In this document: positions 25,040 to 33,586 of the stretch, piece after piece
How positions within the stretch are numbered: position 1 is the stretch's first letter
How the letters are laid out: the number at the start of each line of letters is the position of its first letter
NCBI RefSeq assembly: GCF_050410775.1
Contig: NZ_CP191229.1
Origin: Erwinia sp050410775
Lineage (GTDB): Bacteria; Pseudomonadota; Gammaproteobacteria; Enterobacterales; Enterobacteriaceae
Direction: 5' to 3' (one strand)
DNA: 64,000 nucleotides
Position numbers and translations under genes: made by a program
Notes under the pieces: generated by a model
What the model was told of the DNA's origin: nothing
The model's input: the letters and a program-made list of their open reading frames with translations, nothing else
Databases searched by the model: none

Positions 25040-27535
25040 TCAGGCCGCGCCGGGCGGAACGGCATGCGCGCTGTTCACCGGCGCCTCCCCCCGGTATCTT
25101 TCAATATCCAGCTGGGCCATATGACCACAGTTTCCCTGCGCCAGCTGCGAAGAGCCGATATCAAAGGTCAGGCAGTTAACGTTGCCATTTTTGCACAGCG
25201 TGCCGGGCTGGGCGGGGTCGGCGGGATCGTACCATGCGCCTTCGCTGATGCGCACCACGCCGGGCCGGATATCCTCAGTGACCACTGCGCCCACCAGGAT
25301 CTGTCCCCGATCGTTAAAGGCCCTGACCAGATCGCCTGAGCGAATACCTCTGGCCTCAGCATCACGCGGGTTAATCAGGATAGCCTCGCGACCGCTGACC
25401 GCGTATTTCTTCCGCAACGGCGTATTATCCAGCTGGGAATGCAGGCGGTTAACCGGATGCGCGGTATTCAGCGAAAGGGGGTACTTTTTCGCAATTTCGC
25501 TGCCGTGCCACTCCACGGGCGGTAACCATCCCGGCAGGCCGGGGCAGTCCTGATAATGCATCTTCGCCACGTGCTGTGAAAATATCTCAATTTTACCGCT
25601 CGGTGTGCCCAGCGAATTCAGCAGCGGATCGGCGCGAAAATCGGCAAAGCGCACCCAGTCACGATTCTCTGGCGGCACCGGGAAGCGGATGTAGTTATTG
25701 GACTGCCAGAATTTATCGAACGGAGGCAGAGGGATGCCAGCGTGCCTGGCCTGCAATTTCATATTGTCATACAGCGACTTCAGCCACAGCATCTCATCCC
25801 GGCCTTCTGAGAAGCCCTGTGCCACACCGAGCCGGGTCGCGATCGCCAGGAAAATATCGTAATCGTTGCGTGCCTCATGCTGCGGCGCAACGCACTGATG
25901 CATGGGAAAAACGTAGCGCTGTGAATAGTCGCCACCCATATCCATATCGTTCCGCTCATAGCTGGTGGTGCAGGGCAGGACGATATCCGCGTGTTTCGCG
26001 CTGGCAGTCCAGTAAGGCTCCTGCACGACGATGGTTTCAGGATGCTGCCAGGCCTTAAGGAGATTATTGGTGTCCTGATGATGGTGGAACGGGTTGCCGC
26101 CCGCCACATAGACCATTTTTACGTCAGGATAGGTTATCTCCCTGCCGTTAAAGGCGATGGTTTTGCCAGGATTCGCCAGGCACTCGGCAATGCGCGCCAC
26201 CGGGATCGGCTGAGGCGCGTTCGCTGGCGCGTTCGCTGGCGCTTCTCCCGCGCTGATACCGGAAAGAATACCGCCCCGGGCCGCCGGACTGCCGCCGGAG
26301 GAGTAGTGATAGCTGAAGCCAAACCCGCCGCCCGGCAGCCCAATCTGCCCAATCATGGCGGCGAGCGTCACCAGCAGCCAGTGCGGCTGTTCGCCGTGGT
26401 GCTGACGCTGTAACCCCCAGCCGGCCATAATCATCGTTCTCTGCCCGACCATATCGCGCGCAAGTTTGCGCAGCGTTTCCGCCTCCACGCCGCACACCGC
26501 GCTGGCCCAGTCGGCGGTTTTCGCCGTGCCGTCATCTTTCCCGAGCAGGTAATCGCGGAACCGATCGAAGCCGGTGGTATAGCGCCTCAGAAAGGCTTCA
26601 TCGTGCAGCTTTTCGGTCAACAACGTGTGGGCGATCCCCAGAATCATCGCGGCATCCGTATAGGCTTTCGGCGCAATCCATTCAGCCTTGAGCGCTTTTG
26701 CACCAGGGTTACAGACCGGGTCGATAGTGATAACGCGCGTTCCTTTTTCCGCCAGCGCCGCGAAGCCCGCCAGGCCAACGTGATCGGGCACGTTCCAGCT
26801 ATTTTTAAGCGTGGTGTGGGGATTACATCCCCATAAAATAACCAGTTCGGTATGAGCGATCACGTCAGGCCAGGTGGTTTGCTGTTCGTAAACCTCCATG
26901 GAGCCCATCACATGCGACATGATGACCTGCGCCGCGCCGGTGGAATAGTCGCCGCTGTAGCTGAGGTAGCCGCCGGTCAGGTTCATCAGCCTTCCCAGCA
27001 GCGCCCGGCAGTTATGCAGCATGCCGGTACTCTTCCAGCCATAAGAGCCGGCATAAATCGAGGCAGGGCCAAAGTCGGCCTGTAAACGCGCGATCTGCTG
27101 GCTGACCAGCTCGATCGCGTCATCCCAGCTGACCCTGATCCACTCATCGCGTCCGCGAAGCGCAGTGCGGCTGCCAGGCCCGTTCTCCAGCCAGCTTTTG
27201 CGCACCATCGGATATCTGATGCGGTTAGCGGCATGAACCTGCCACGGCGCCATTTCAATCAGCTCATTAGGGGCAGGATCGTCCGCCACCGGCTGAACGG
27301 CAACCATGCGCCCCTGTTCAACAATGGCCTCAAAAGCACCCCAGTGTGCCGCAGTAAGGATCCCCCGCCGGGCCGGGCGCAGCGCGCTGAAGAGCGGCAT
27401 CGCCTGGCTGACGGCCTGGGCGATCGCCGATTTGGCATAAAGCAGATCGAGTGTGCTGGCGGCCAGCAGAGCACCCCCTGCCTGTAAAAAACGACGGCGC
27501 GACAGCGCTGAGAAGGCGCTATTTTTCATCTTCAT
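25040..27535 (-). CDS. torZ: Periplasmic TMAO/N-oxide reductase, TorZ/BisC family
   Basis: Molybdopterin enzyme of the DMSO reductase family, 831 residues (809 in E. coli TorZ). It has a twin-arginine signal (LSRRRFLQ near 11-18), so it is exported folded to the periplasm. The Mo-ligand serine is Ser164 in YAGSYGWKSTG. It probably reduces trimethylamine N-oxide or related N/S-oxides using electrons from TorY. It overlaps torY by 17 bp. It carries an Ala-Asn-Ala-Pro micro-repeat around 26215-26245 not expected from E. coli TorZ. Biotin-sulfoxide reductase BisC is less likely because BisC is cytoplasmic and lacks a Tat signal. Confidence 0.9.
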   Translation of the reverse strand: MKMKNSAFSALSRRRFLQAGGALLAASTLDLLYAKSAIAQAVSQAMPLFSALRPARRGILTAAHWGAFEAIVEQGRMVAVQPVADDPAPNELIEMAPWQVHAANRIRYPMVRKSWLENGPGSRTALRGRDEWIRVSWDDAIELVSQQIARLQADFGPASIYAGSYGWKSTGMLHNCRALLGRLMNLTGGYLSYSGDYSTGAAQVIMSHVMGSMEVYEQQTTWPDVIAHTELVILWGCNPHTTLKNSWNVPDHVGLAGFAALAEKGTRVITIDPVCNPGAKALKAEWIAPKAYTDAAMILGIAHTLLTEKLHDEAFLRRYTTGFDRFRDYLLGKDDGTAKTADWASAVCGVEAETLRKLARDMVGQRTMIMAGWGLQRQHHGEQPHWLLVTLAAMIGQIGLPGGGFGFSYHYSSGGSPAARGGILSGISAGEAPANAPANAPQPIPVARIAECLANPGKTIAFNGREITYPDVKMVYVAGGNPFHHHQDTNNLLKAWQHPETIVVQEPYWTASAKHADIVLPCTTSYERNDMDMGGDYSQRYVFPMHQCVAPQHEARNDYDIFLAIATRLGVAQGFSEGRDEMLWLKSLYDNMKLQARHAGIPLPPFDKFWQSNNYIRFPVPPENRDWVRFADFRADPLLNSLGTPSGKIEIFSQHVAKMHYQDCPGLPGWLPPVEWHGSEIAKKYPLSLNTAHPVNRLHSQLDNTPLRKKYAVSGREAILINPRDAEARGIRSGDLVRAFNDRGQILVGAVVTEDIRPGVVRISEGAWYDPADPAQPGTLCKNGNVNCLTFDIGSSQLAQGNCGHMAQLDIERYRGEAPVNSAHAVPPGAA

Positions 27536-28703
27536 TTCCTTCTGAAGCGGGGAGGCGGGAGGTCATATCGCTGGCGTGATGCTGGACGTACTGCGTCAGC
27601 ACGCGGAGCTGCTCTTTATCAAGCGAGGTGCGTGGCGCCATCCCTTTCATCACCCCCGTCCACTGATTAGCCGTAAAGTGATCAAGGGCGGTCAGCCCGT
27701 GGCAGCCGGTACAGTTTGCGGTCATCAGACCGGAAGCGTACTGCCAGATTTTCTCACGATCGGCAATCAGCGAGCCGGAAGGCAGCCACATCTGAAGCGA
27801 AACCTTGTGCCACACTGTGCCGGTCTGGCTGTCCGTTTGCGTCGCCAGCGTCTGGATATGGCTGATAGCCTCCTCGCTCAGGATCGCGCTGATAATTCGC
27901 TTTCCGGGCGCCCCATAGATGAAGGTCGGCACGCCATCCTGCTGCCAGCCCTCCAGGCGGGCTTCAAGCTTCTCCTGCTGGTGGGTGAGGATGGTGAGCC
28001 CGGTTGCGGGAAACAACGTGCCACCGGCAGCATCCGCCGCAGGGTCCAGCGTAAAAGGCTGAGTGTGGGTAGCGTAAAGCATGCCAGAGGTGGCGGTGGT
28101 AGCCGCGGCGATTGTCGCCAGCTGGCTGGCCCCGGAGGCATTATGTTCACGCATATCCGGCAGAATATGCGCAACGCCGCGGTGGCAGTCAATGCAGGTG
28201 TTGCCCGCTTTGATGGCGGCGGGATGGGCCTTACGGGCTTCCGGCTGCTGGGCCAGAATATCCATCGCGTCGAAGCTGTGGCAGCTGCGGCAGGTGGCTG
28301 AATCGTTGGCCTTCATACTCTTCCAGACCGATTCCGCCATCGCCAGCTTGTGCGCGTTATATTGCTCTTCGGTGTCGATTTTGCCGGTAACTTCGCCGTA
28401 AATATCCTTTACTGCGCCAATTTTGGTTGCCAGGTAGTCAAGAGGCTGGCCGGGAATGTGGCAGTCTGCGCATTCGGCACGGATACCGGCATGATTCTGA
28501 TAGTGAATGCTGCCCTGATACTCCGCCATTGGCCTTTCCATGCTGTGGCAGGAGACGCAGAAGGCGGTGTCGCTGGTTTTATGCAGGGCGGTAACGCTAC
28601 CCGTCACGACAAGCAGACCGATTGCCATGCCCAGTACCAGCAGTGCTATCCCGCGCCATCCCCGGAACCATCTGAACCGGCCCCCTTTCCTGAGTGAGTC
28701 CAT
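27519..28703 (-). CDS. torY: Pentaheme c-type cytochrome TorY
   Basis: Membrane-anchored NapC/NirT-type cytochrome that passes electrons from menaquinol to TorZ. 394 residues. An N-terminal transmembrane anchor (about 16-38) is followed by four CXXCH sites in the NapC-like domain (CVSCH 49-53, CADCH 78-82, CRSCH 138-142, CIDCH 170-174). A fifth, CTGCH 331-335, lies in the C-terminal mono-heme domain, the arrangement of TorC/TorY. It is a little longer than E. coli TorY (366). The stop overlaps the torZ start by 17 bp, so translation is probably coupled. Confidence 0.92.
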   Translation of the reverse strand: MDSLRKGGRFRWFRGWRGIALLVLGMAIGLLVVTGSVTALHKTSDTAFCVSCHSMERPMAEYQGSIHYQNHAGIRAECADCHIPGQPLDYLATKIGAVKDIYGEVTGKIDTEEQYNAHKLAMAESVWKSMKANDSATCRSCHSFDAMDILAQQPEARKAHPAAIKAGNTCIDCHRGVAHILPDMREHNASGASQLATIAAATTATSGMLYATHTQPFTLDPAADAAGGTLFPATGLTILTHQQEKLEARLEGWQQDGVPTFIYGAPGKRIISAILSEEAISHIQTLATQTDSQTGTVWHKVSLQMWLPSGSLIADREKIWQYASGLMTANCTGCHGLTALDHFTANQWTGVMKGMAPRTSLDKEQLRVLTQYVQHHASDMTSRLPASEGNEDEK

Positions 28704-29211
28704 AACTGCTCCTGTAATCCCGTTTTTTCGTTCTTCTTATAAAAAATGCACCTCCTTATCCCACACAACGAGAAAGGGTTTTTTGTGGTTAATCAAAGTG
28801 GGAGTGATAGGTGCTACTAAAGGAGTAAAAAGGCGAAGCGCGTCGGACGGGCAGGTGTTCTAAGGGAAGGCAACGCTCAGTGGAGCGGAAACGTACGCTA
28901 AAAATATATTCAGGATTTTTTATCGCCTGGATTCTTTACGTATGCATACAGAGTTACGTTGATCGACTTACTGCGTTTATTAAAGCGAAAATATACTTAA
29001 TAACATGAATGCTGACGGGAAAAGAAAGAGTAAAATTCGTTTCTTACTTTATTCTCCGTGCCTGCGCCAAAATTAAACTAGCGGGCTGTGGCTCAAATCA
29101 GCCAGCAATTAAATTTCTGTCGGAGAGCACTATTAATAACTTTTTTTGGAGTAACACCCATCCATTTATCTGCACCCAACCCTTTCCAGCCAGTGCGTCT
29201 TCAGAAATGTT
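28704..29211. other. AT-rich intergenic region upstream of torY
   Basis: 508 bp without a recognisable gene. The torY-proximal part has an FNR-like sequence (TTGTG, GTTA, ATCAA at 28783-28796), matching 8 of 10 core positions of TTGAT-N4-ATCAA. The stretch 28900-29160 is much richer in A and T than its surroundings. An ORF at 29009-29254 has no family resemblance and no convincing ribosome binding site. Confidence 0.4.
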
Positions 29212-29520
29212 TTATCCGGCCGGGATCAACAAATCATGTATGGGTTTAAAATGACTTTTAGCAATGATGTTCCTGCTTTCCCAGCGATCGTGCGTAGCCT
29301 GCAGGTTAATCCAGAAATCTTCATCAGTCTGGAACAAGACGGCCAGCTGTGAGGCTTCTGTGACGCTGAGGCGGCGGCTGTTATTGACTATCTGCCCGAT
29401 AACTTTCCGTGAGACTCCCATTACCTGAGCCAGTTCTGCCTGCGTGATACCCTGTGGCTTTAAAAACTCTTCGGAAAGCATTTCGCCTACGGTTGTAGGT
29501 TCTGCAGTAACAGTGTCCAT
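29212..29520 (-). CDS. higA: HigA-family antitoxin
   Basis: Helix-turn-helix antitoxin of the HigA/VapI family, 102 residues. The HTH is ITQAELAQVMGVSRKVIGQI (about 25-44), followed by the family helix RRLSVTEASQLAVLFQTDEDFW. It is encoded 9 bp after the toxin gene on the same strand, the toxin-first order typical of higBA. It neutralises HigB and represses the operon. The start is ATG 29520. Confidence 0.9.
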   Translation of the reverse strand: MDTVTAEPTTVGEMLSEEFLKPQGITQAELAQVMGVSRKVIGQIVNNSRRLSVTEASQLAVLFQTDEDFWINLQATHDRWESRNIIAKSHFKPIHDLLIPAG

Positions 29521-29529
29521 AACTCCCCC

Positions 29530-29829
29530 TTAACGGTATTTATGCGGATCAAGATAAATTTCATAAGCGTGACCGTCTCGCCACTGGAAAATCAGTCTCC
29601 ACTGAAGACTGACCCGTATGCTTGACCATCCTTCAAGGTTTCCCCGTAAACGCTCGTAATTATTTCCCGGTGGCGCAAAGAGTGATTTTTCACTGCTGGC
29701 AGCAGCAAGTAACGACAACTTACGCCGAAGTGGCTTTTCAATCATGGCTGGAATCCCTCCGCTCCTGCTTCCATTCAGGTAAAACCGGGAAAGTTCACCC
29801 TCCAGGCCATCCTTAAAGCTACCAATCAT
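29530..29829 (-). CDS. higB: HigB-family toxin (RelE/ParE fold)
   Basis: Ribosome-dependent mRNA interferase type toxin, 99 residues. Typical HigB features are the basic stretch RKLSLLAAASS, then LRGNLEGWSSIRVSLQWRLI and the C-terminal DPHKYR. It belongs with higA downstream. A sigma-70 promoter (TTGCCC, 16-nt spacer, TATAAT; 29887-29860 on the minus strand) and two palindromes lie just upstream. The pair sits next to a broken hcp gene in a small accessory patch between torY and yibF. Confidence 0.9.
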   Translation of the reverse strand: MIGSFKDGLEGELSRFYLNGSRSGGIPAMIEKPLRRKLSLLAAASSEKSLFAPPGNNYERLRGNLEGWSSIRVSLQWRLIFQWRDGHAYEIYLDPHKYR

Positions 29830-29859
29830 TACAAAGCCTCATCTTTATCAGATGTGGGC

Positions 29860-29887
29860 ATTATACCAGCACAAGGAAGGGGGGCAA
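29860..29887 (-). promoter_or_regulatory. Putative sigma-70 promoter of higBA
   Basis: Minus-strand -10 TATAAT (29865-29860), 16-nt spacer and -35 TTGCCC (29887-29882), about 30 bp before the higB start. Confidence 0.55.
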
Positions 29888-29894
29888 CCAAAAA

Positions 29895-29928
29895 GGAACA
29901 TGGTGTTCCATATTGGGAGCATTGCTCC
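29895..29928. promoter_or_regulatory. Paired palindromes upstream of higBA (putative HigA operators)
   Basis: Two inverted repeats of similar design, GGAACATGGTGTTCC (29895-29909) and GGAGCATTGCTCC (29916-29928), fit GGARCA...TGYTCC. They lie just upstream of the higBA -35 box. Autoregulation by HigA at such sites is typical, but this assignment is inference. Confidence 0.45.
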
Positions 29929-30287
29929 TCCGGTTTACCCTAACTGGGGAAAGCTCACGGGCACGCGCATTCACCGTCCGGTGGTAATAGTAAAGGAGTT
30001 TGACCAGACCACGCCCGTTCTGTATCGCGCCGTTTGCGAAGGTCGCACAATGAAAAAGGCCACGATACAAAATGTATGGCATCCTTGAATCCGGCATTGA
30101 GGCTGAATATTTCAATATCATCCTGGAAAACGTCAAAATCACCACGGTTTCGCCCTACCTTGCCCCCAGCGGTTTGAGTAGCACGCATCTGGAAACGCTG
30201 GAAATGCGTTATGAGGCGATCGTCTGGAAGTACACGGAAGGAAACGTTATCTACCGCGATACATGGAACGATCGCGCGACGGCGTAA
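29910..30287 (+). pseudogene. Broken hcp gene (type VI secretion tube protein)
   Basis: Two reading frames together give the C-terminal two-thirds of an Hcp-family protein. The first frame reads GKLTGTRIHRPVVIVKEFDQ then TPVLYRAVCEGRTMKKATIQ. After about 30074 the product continues in another frame as MYGILESGIEAEYFNIILEN, ending in NVIYRDTWNDRATA. One extra A in the run CAAAATG explains the shift. The N-terminal 50 or so residues of Hcp are missing, replaced by the higBA promoter region. It resembles the intact hcp at 47487-47978. Truncation plus frameshift make it non-functional as Hcp, although a sequencing error in the A run is possible. Confidence 0.75.
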
Positions 30288-30413
30288 CGCCTTTTCTGAG
30301 CGGAGGCGAAAATCCTTAAACCTTCCCAGTGAGTGCCGGGAAAGGGAGAGTAACAGACATGACTCAGACAGGCCGCCACCCACCGGCGGGGAGCGGCCAT
30401 TTATCGCCGGAGG

Positions 30414-31028
30414 TCAGGATTCAGGCTGCGGGGGCATGGTCCGGGCAAAACTTTCCCGGGCAAACATCTTTTCCGCCAGCCTGACCAGCGCCGGACGTTC
30501 CACGCACCAGTTTGGCACCACGCGACGAAAGTTCAGGAAGCCGATTAGGCAGGCGGTGGCGATATCGGCCAGGTTAAGGGTATCGCTGTTCAGCACCGTA
30601 CCCTGCGCCGCCTCTTTTTCCAGCGCATCCAGCCCGCGCAAAATTTTCTCGCGCTGGCGAATAATCTGCTCTTCCATCTGTAACTCCGGCGGGCGCATGC
30701 TTTCACGCACCAGGATCACGGCGGCGTCGCCGATGCCGTCCGCCAGCGCCTCAAGCTGAAGCACCTTCAGCGCGGTCAGTTTATCTTCCGGCAGCAGGGC
30801 GGGCGCCCAGTTCTCCAGCTCAAGCCTGGCGGCAATGATATGGGATTCATACCAGGTGCCGTCCGGCATCACCAGCGCCGGGATTTTACCCAGCGGGTTA
30901 TGATGGGGAACCTGGCTGTCGTGGGTCCAGGGCGACTCGTTGATGAACTCGAACGCCTGGCCCTTTTCAAGCAGGATCACCGAGATTTTACGTACGAAGG
31001 GACTGGTATAGCTGCCAACTAATTTCAT
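30414..31028 (-). CDS. yibF: Glutathione S-transferase family protein YibF
   Basis: GST-like protein, 204 residues (202 in E. coli YibF), with N-terminal thioredoxin fold MKLVGSYTSPFVRKISVILL (Ser in the usual catalytic position) and a helical C-terminal domain. YibF binds glutathione, but its physiological substrate is unknown. In E. coli, yibF lies directly beside selA/selB; here it is next to fdhE and no selA or selB intervenes. The start is ATG 31028. Confidence 0.93.
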   Translation of the reverse strand: MKLVGSYTSPFVRKISVILLEKGQAFEFINESPWTHDSQVPHHNPLGKIPALVMPDGTWYESHIIAARLELENWAPALLPEDKLTALKVLQLEALADGIGDAAVILVRESMRPPELQMEEQIIRQREKILRGLDALEKEAAQGTVLNSDTLNLADIATACLIGFLNFRRVVPNWCVERPALVRLAEKMFARESFARTMPPQPES

Positions 31029-31107
31029 GCCACTTTCTCCCCTGAAGGCCGGTAGATCCGGCCTGCTGCAATCGTATAAGGCGGAATGCCTCCGCCATGT
31101 TACGGGT

Positions 31108-32034
31108 TTATTCGCCCGGAAACAGGAAAGGATTCAGGCTGCTGCGGGAAAACCCCTCCTGCTCCATGCGGGCATCCAGCACCAGCGAGGCCAGGTCATC
31201 AGCGACCGGCTCCACCGCCGGGTCCTTCTCCTGATAGAACATTTTCAGGTAGGTGCCGCAGTCACCGCAGCTTTCCGCCTTGATCGGGGAGGTTTCGCTG
31301 TCCAGCGACCAGTAGTGTAAATCCCGCGTCTGTTCACAGTTACTGCACTTTGCCCGCACGACGTGCCACTCGCTTTCGCACAGGTTACAGTGCAGATAGC
31401 GTAAGCCGCCATTCTCCATGCCCATATGAATCACGCTGGAAACCGGCACGCTGCCGCAAACCGGGCAGAACTGACGCTGTTCGCCATACTCAGCGCGGGC
31501 CTTGCCGGGGATCAGCGCCGCCATTTGCGCCCAGTAAATTGAGAGCGCGGCCCAGATAAAAGGCGATTTATCGCTGCTGACCCGGGCAAAGTCATTGTTA
31601 AACAGCGCTTCTGCCATCGCCTCCAGCTCCGGTGCCGAAGCCTTCTCCAGATTCTCCAGCACCGCCAGCGCCTGTCCGGACATCTCCGGCTTCATTTCAG
31701 CAATCAGGGAGTGCAGTAGCCGCTGCCAGTGCGGATCGCGCGGTAGCGTATGAATATCCAGCGGAGGCTTGCCGAGGCGGGCGGTCTCCACCAGACGGGC
31801 GTAGAGATCCATCTGCAACGGGTGATCGTAAAGCACGATCTCCTGGGCGCTGGCGACCACAGCGGCAAAGCGCAGGTAGTCACCCAGTGGGTTTTTGTCG
31901 GCCAGCTGCCGCAGCCTGGCGGCGCGGCGGTTGTATAAATTTTTCAGCCTGGGGAAAAGTAACGGCGGAATCATCTCCGCCGTTGTTTTGTCGCTTTTCT
32001 CCAGCTGTTCCTGCGGGATTATGCGAATGCTCAT
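31108..32034 (-). CDS. fdhE: Formate dehydrogenase accessory protein FdhE
   Basis: Cytoplasmic rubredoxin-like protein needed to activate the periplasmic formate dehydrogenases. 308 residues (309 in E. coli). Four CXXC pairs lie in the C-terminal half: CPVCG, CNLCE, CSNCE and CGDCG (about 183-270). ATG 32034 starts MSIRIIPQEQLEKSD as in E. coli and overlaps the fdoI stop by one base (TGATG), so translation is coupled. An upstream in-frame start at 32169 would lie inside fdoI. In E. coli fdhE also follows fdoGHI. Confidence 0.95.
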   Translation of the reverse strand: MSIRIIPQEQLEKSDKTTAEMIPPLLFPRLKNLYNRRAARLRQLADKNPLGDYLRFAAVVASAQEIVLYDHPLQMDLYARLVETARLGKPPLDIHTLPRDPHWQRLLHSLIAEMKPEMSGQALAVLENLEKASAPELEAMAEALFNNDFARVSSDKSPFIWAALSIYWAQMAALIPGKARAEYGEQRQFCPVCGSVPVSSVIHMGMENGGLRYLHCNLCESEWHVVRAKCSNCEQTRDLHYWSLDSETSPIKAESCGDCGTYLKMFYQEKDPAVEPVADDLASLVLDARMEQEGFSRSSLNPFLFPGE

Positions 32035-32684
32035 CAGGGGCGTTTTTCCTGTTGTGTCGGGCGGCTCTGCTGTTCGCGAACGGCACGATACCAGCGCGGA
32101 TGGTGCTTTTCCGCCCACGCGGCTGGCACCCAGCCCTCCACCATCGCGGTAATGGTTCCTTTCACCCACAGCGCTGCGTAGATGTGGACCATGATGACGA
32201 TGATTAAGGCCACCGCCGAAACGGAGTGCACAACCAGCGCAAGACGAATAACCGGGATGGCAAAAGCATCGGCGAACCAGGGGCGCCAGATAACAATGCC
32301 GCTAGCCAGCAACAGCAATAAGCTGAAGATAGCAGCCCAGAATACGCACTTCTGTCCGAAATTATAGCGCCCGGTGTCGCCTACTTCCTCGTTCAGGGCA
32401 ATTTTATGGATATTCTTTGCCCAGATGAGATCCTCACGGTCTGGCAGGTTGTGCTGCCAGTAGCGGAAAAACATCCGCAGGAAGGCGACGAACATGACCA
32501 CGCCGACGAAGGGGTGCAGGAGACGTGCCAGCTGCGGCGTACCCAGCACGTTCATCAGCCAGTTCAGTGAGGGGAAGAAAAATCCCAGTCCGCTGAGGGC
32601 GGCAAACATAAAGCAGAGCGCCACGATCCAGTGGTTGATGCGCTCAGGCGCGCTGTAGCGTTGAATACGATCGCGCTTTTTCAT
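32034..32684 (-). CDS. fdoI: Formate dehydrogenase-O gamma subunit (cytochrome b556)
   Basis: Inner-membrane cytochrome b of formate dehydrogenase, 216 residues (211 in E. coli FdoI). Four transmembrane segments (about 18-38, 52-72, 113-133, 148-170) carry heme-ligand histidines, for example in PERINHWIVALCFM and VVHSVSAVALIIVIMVHIYA. It passes electrons from FdoH to quinone. It overlaps fdoH by 4 bp and fdhE by one base. Confidence 0.95.
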   Translation of the reverse strand: MKKRDRIQRYSAPERINHWIVALCFMFAALSGLGFFFPSLNWLMNVLGTPQLARLLHPFVGVVMFVAFLRMFFRYWQHNLPDREDLIWAKNIHKIALNEEVGDTGRYNFGQKCVFWAAIFSLLLLLASGIVIWRPWFADAFAIPVIRLALVVHSVSAVALIIVIMVHIYAALWVKGTITAMVEGWVPAAWAEKHHPRWYRAVREQQSRPTQQEKRP

Positions 32685-33574
32685 TTCTCTTCCTCCTTTC
32701 CGTGCTGCGCATTTTCCTCTTCCACCCGGTTTGGCCCGACCCCGACGTAATGGAACAGGCTGGCGGCGAAGGTCGCGGCAAAGCCCACCGCGGCCAGCGG
32801 TTTCCAGATCCCTTTCCAGAAGGTCACCGCCGGACTGATCGCCGGATCTTCCGGCAGGCCGTGATAGAGCTGTGGTTTGTCCGCATGATGCAGAACGTAC
32901 ATAACGTGTGTGCCGCCCACGCCCTGCGGATCGTACAGCCCCGCATGGTCATAACCCCGGCTTTTCAGTTCGGCAATGCGCTCTGCCGCCAGCTGCTTCA
33001 TATCCTCTTTGCTGCCAAAGTGAATGGCGCCGGTCGGGCAGGTTTTGACGCAGGCCGGTTCCTGACCGACGCGAACGCGATCCACGCAGAGCGTACATTT
33101 ATAGGCGCGGTTATCCTCTTTATTGAGGCGGGGCACGTTGAAGGGACAGCCCGCGATGCAGTAGCCGCAGCCGATACAGTGCTCTGACTGAAAATCGACG
33201 ATGCCGTTGGCGTACTGGATGATGGCGCCTTCCGCCGGACAGGCCTTCAGGCAGCCCGGATCGGCGCAGTGCATACAGCCATCCTTACGGATAAGCCATT
33301 CCAGCCTGCCATTCTCTTCCACTTCGGAAAAACGCATTACCGTCCAGGATTTGGCGGTCAGATCGGTCGGATTGTCGTAAACCCCAACGTTGTATCCCAC
33401 CTCATCCCGGATGTCGTTCCACTCCGAGCAGGCGACCTGGCAGCCTTTGCAGCCGATGCAGGTGGTCACGTCGATAAGCTTCGCCACCTCCTGCTGATGG
33501 TTCCGCGCCTGAGGGGCGGGCGTGAAGCCGTTTGTCGCGGAGCGACGAATAATGTCTTGTGATTGATAAGTCAT
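32681..33574 (-). CDS. fdoH: Formate dehydrogenase-O beta subunit (4Fe-4S)
   Basis: Electron-transfer subunit, 297 residues (300 in E. coli). Four ferredoxin-type cysteine groups are visible: CIGCKGCQVAC, CMHCADPGCLKACP, CIGCGYCIAGCP and CTLCV with CVKTCP. A single C-terminal transmembrane helix (about 258-280) anchors it beside FdoI. It is exported with FdoG through Tat. It begins 12 bp after the fdoG stop and overlaps fdoI by 4 bp. Confidence 0.95.
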   Translation of the reverse strand: MTYQSQDIIRRSATNGFTPAPQARNHQQEVAKLIDVTTCIGCKGCQVACSEWNDIRDEVGYNVGVYDNPTDLTAKSWTVMRFSEVEENGRLEWLIRKDGCMHCADPGCLKACPAEGAIIQYANGIVDFQSEHCIGCGYCIAGCPFNVPRLNKEDNRAYKCTLCVDRVRVGQEPACVKTCPTGAIHFGSKEDMKQLAAERIAELKSRGYDHAGLYDPQGVGGTHVMYVLHHADKPQLYHGLPEDPAISPAVTFWKGIWKPLAAVGFAATFAASLFHYVGVGPNRVEEENAQHGKEEEK

Positions 33575-33586
33575 AATCGCTCTCCG

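Noticed and set aside
25040..27535. BisC (biotin sulfoxide reductase) instead of TorZ
   Set aside because: A Tat signal and a co-transcribed pentaheme cytochrome favour the periplasmic TorYZ pair, although bisC lies near yiaD and tag in E. coli.
29009..29254. 81-codon ORF in the torY-higA gap
   Set aside because: AT-rich, Cys- and Phe-heavy translation with no known family; it overlaps the end of higA in antisense.
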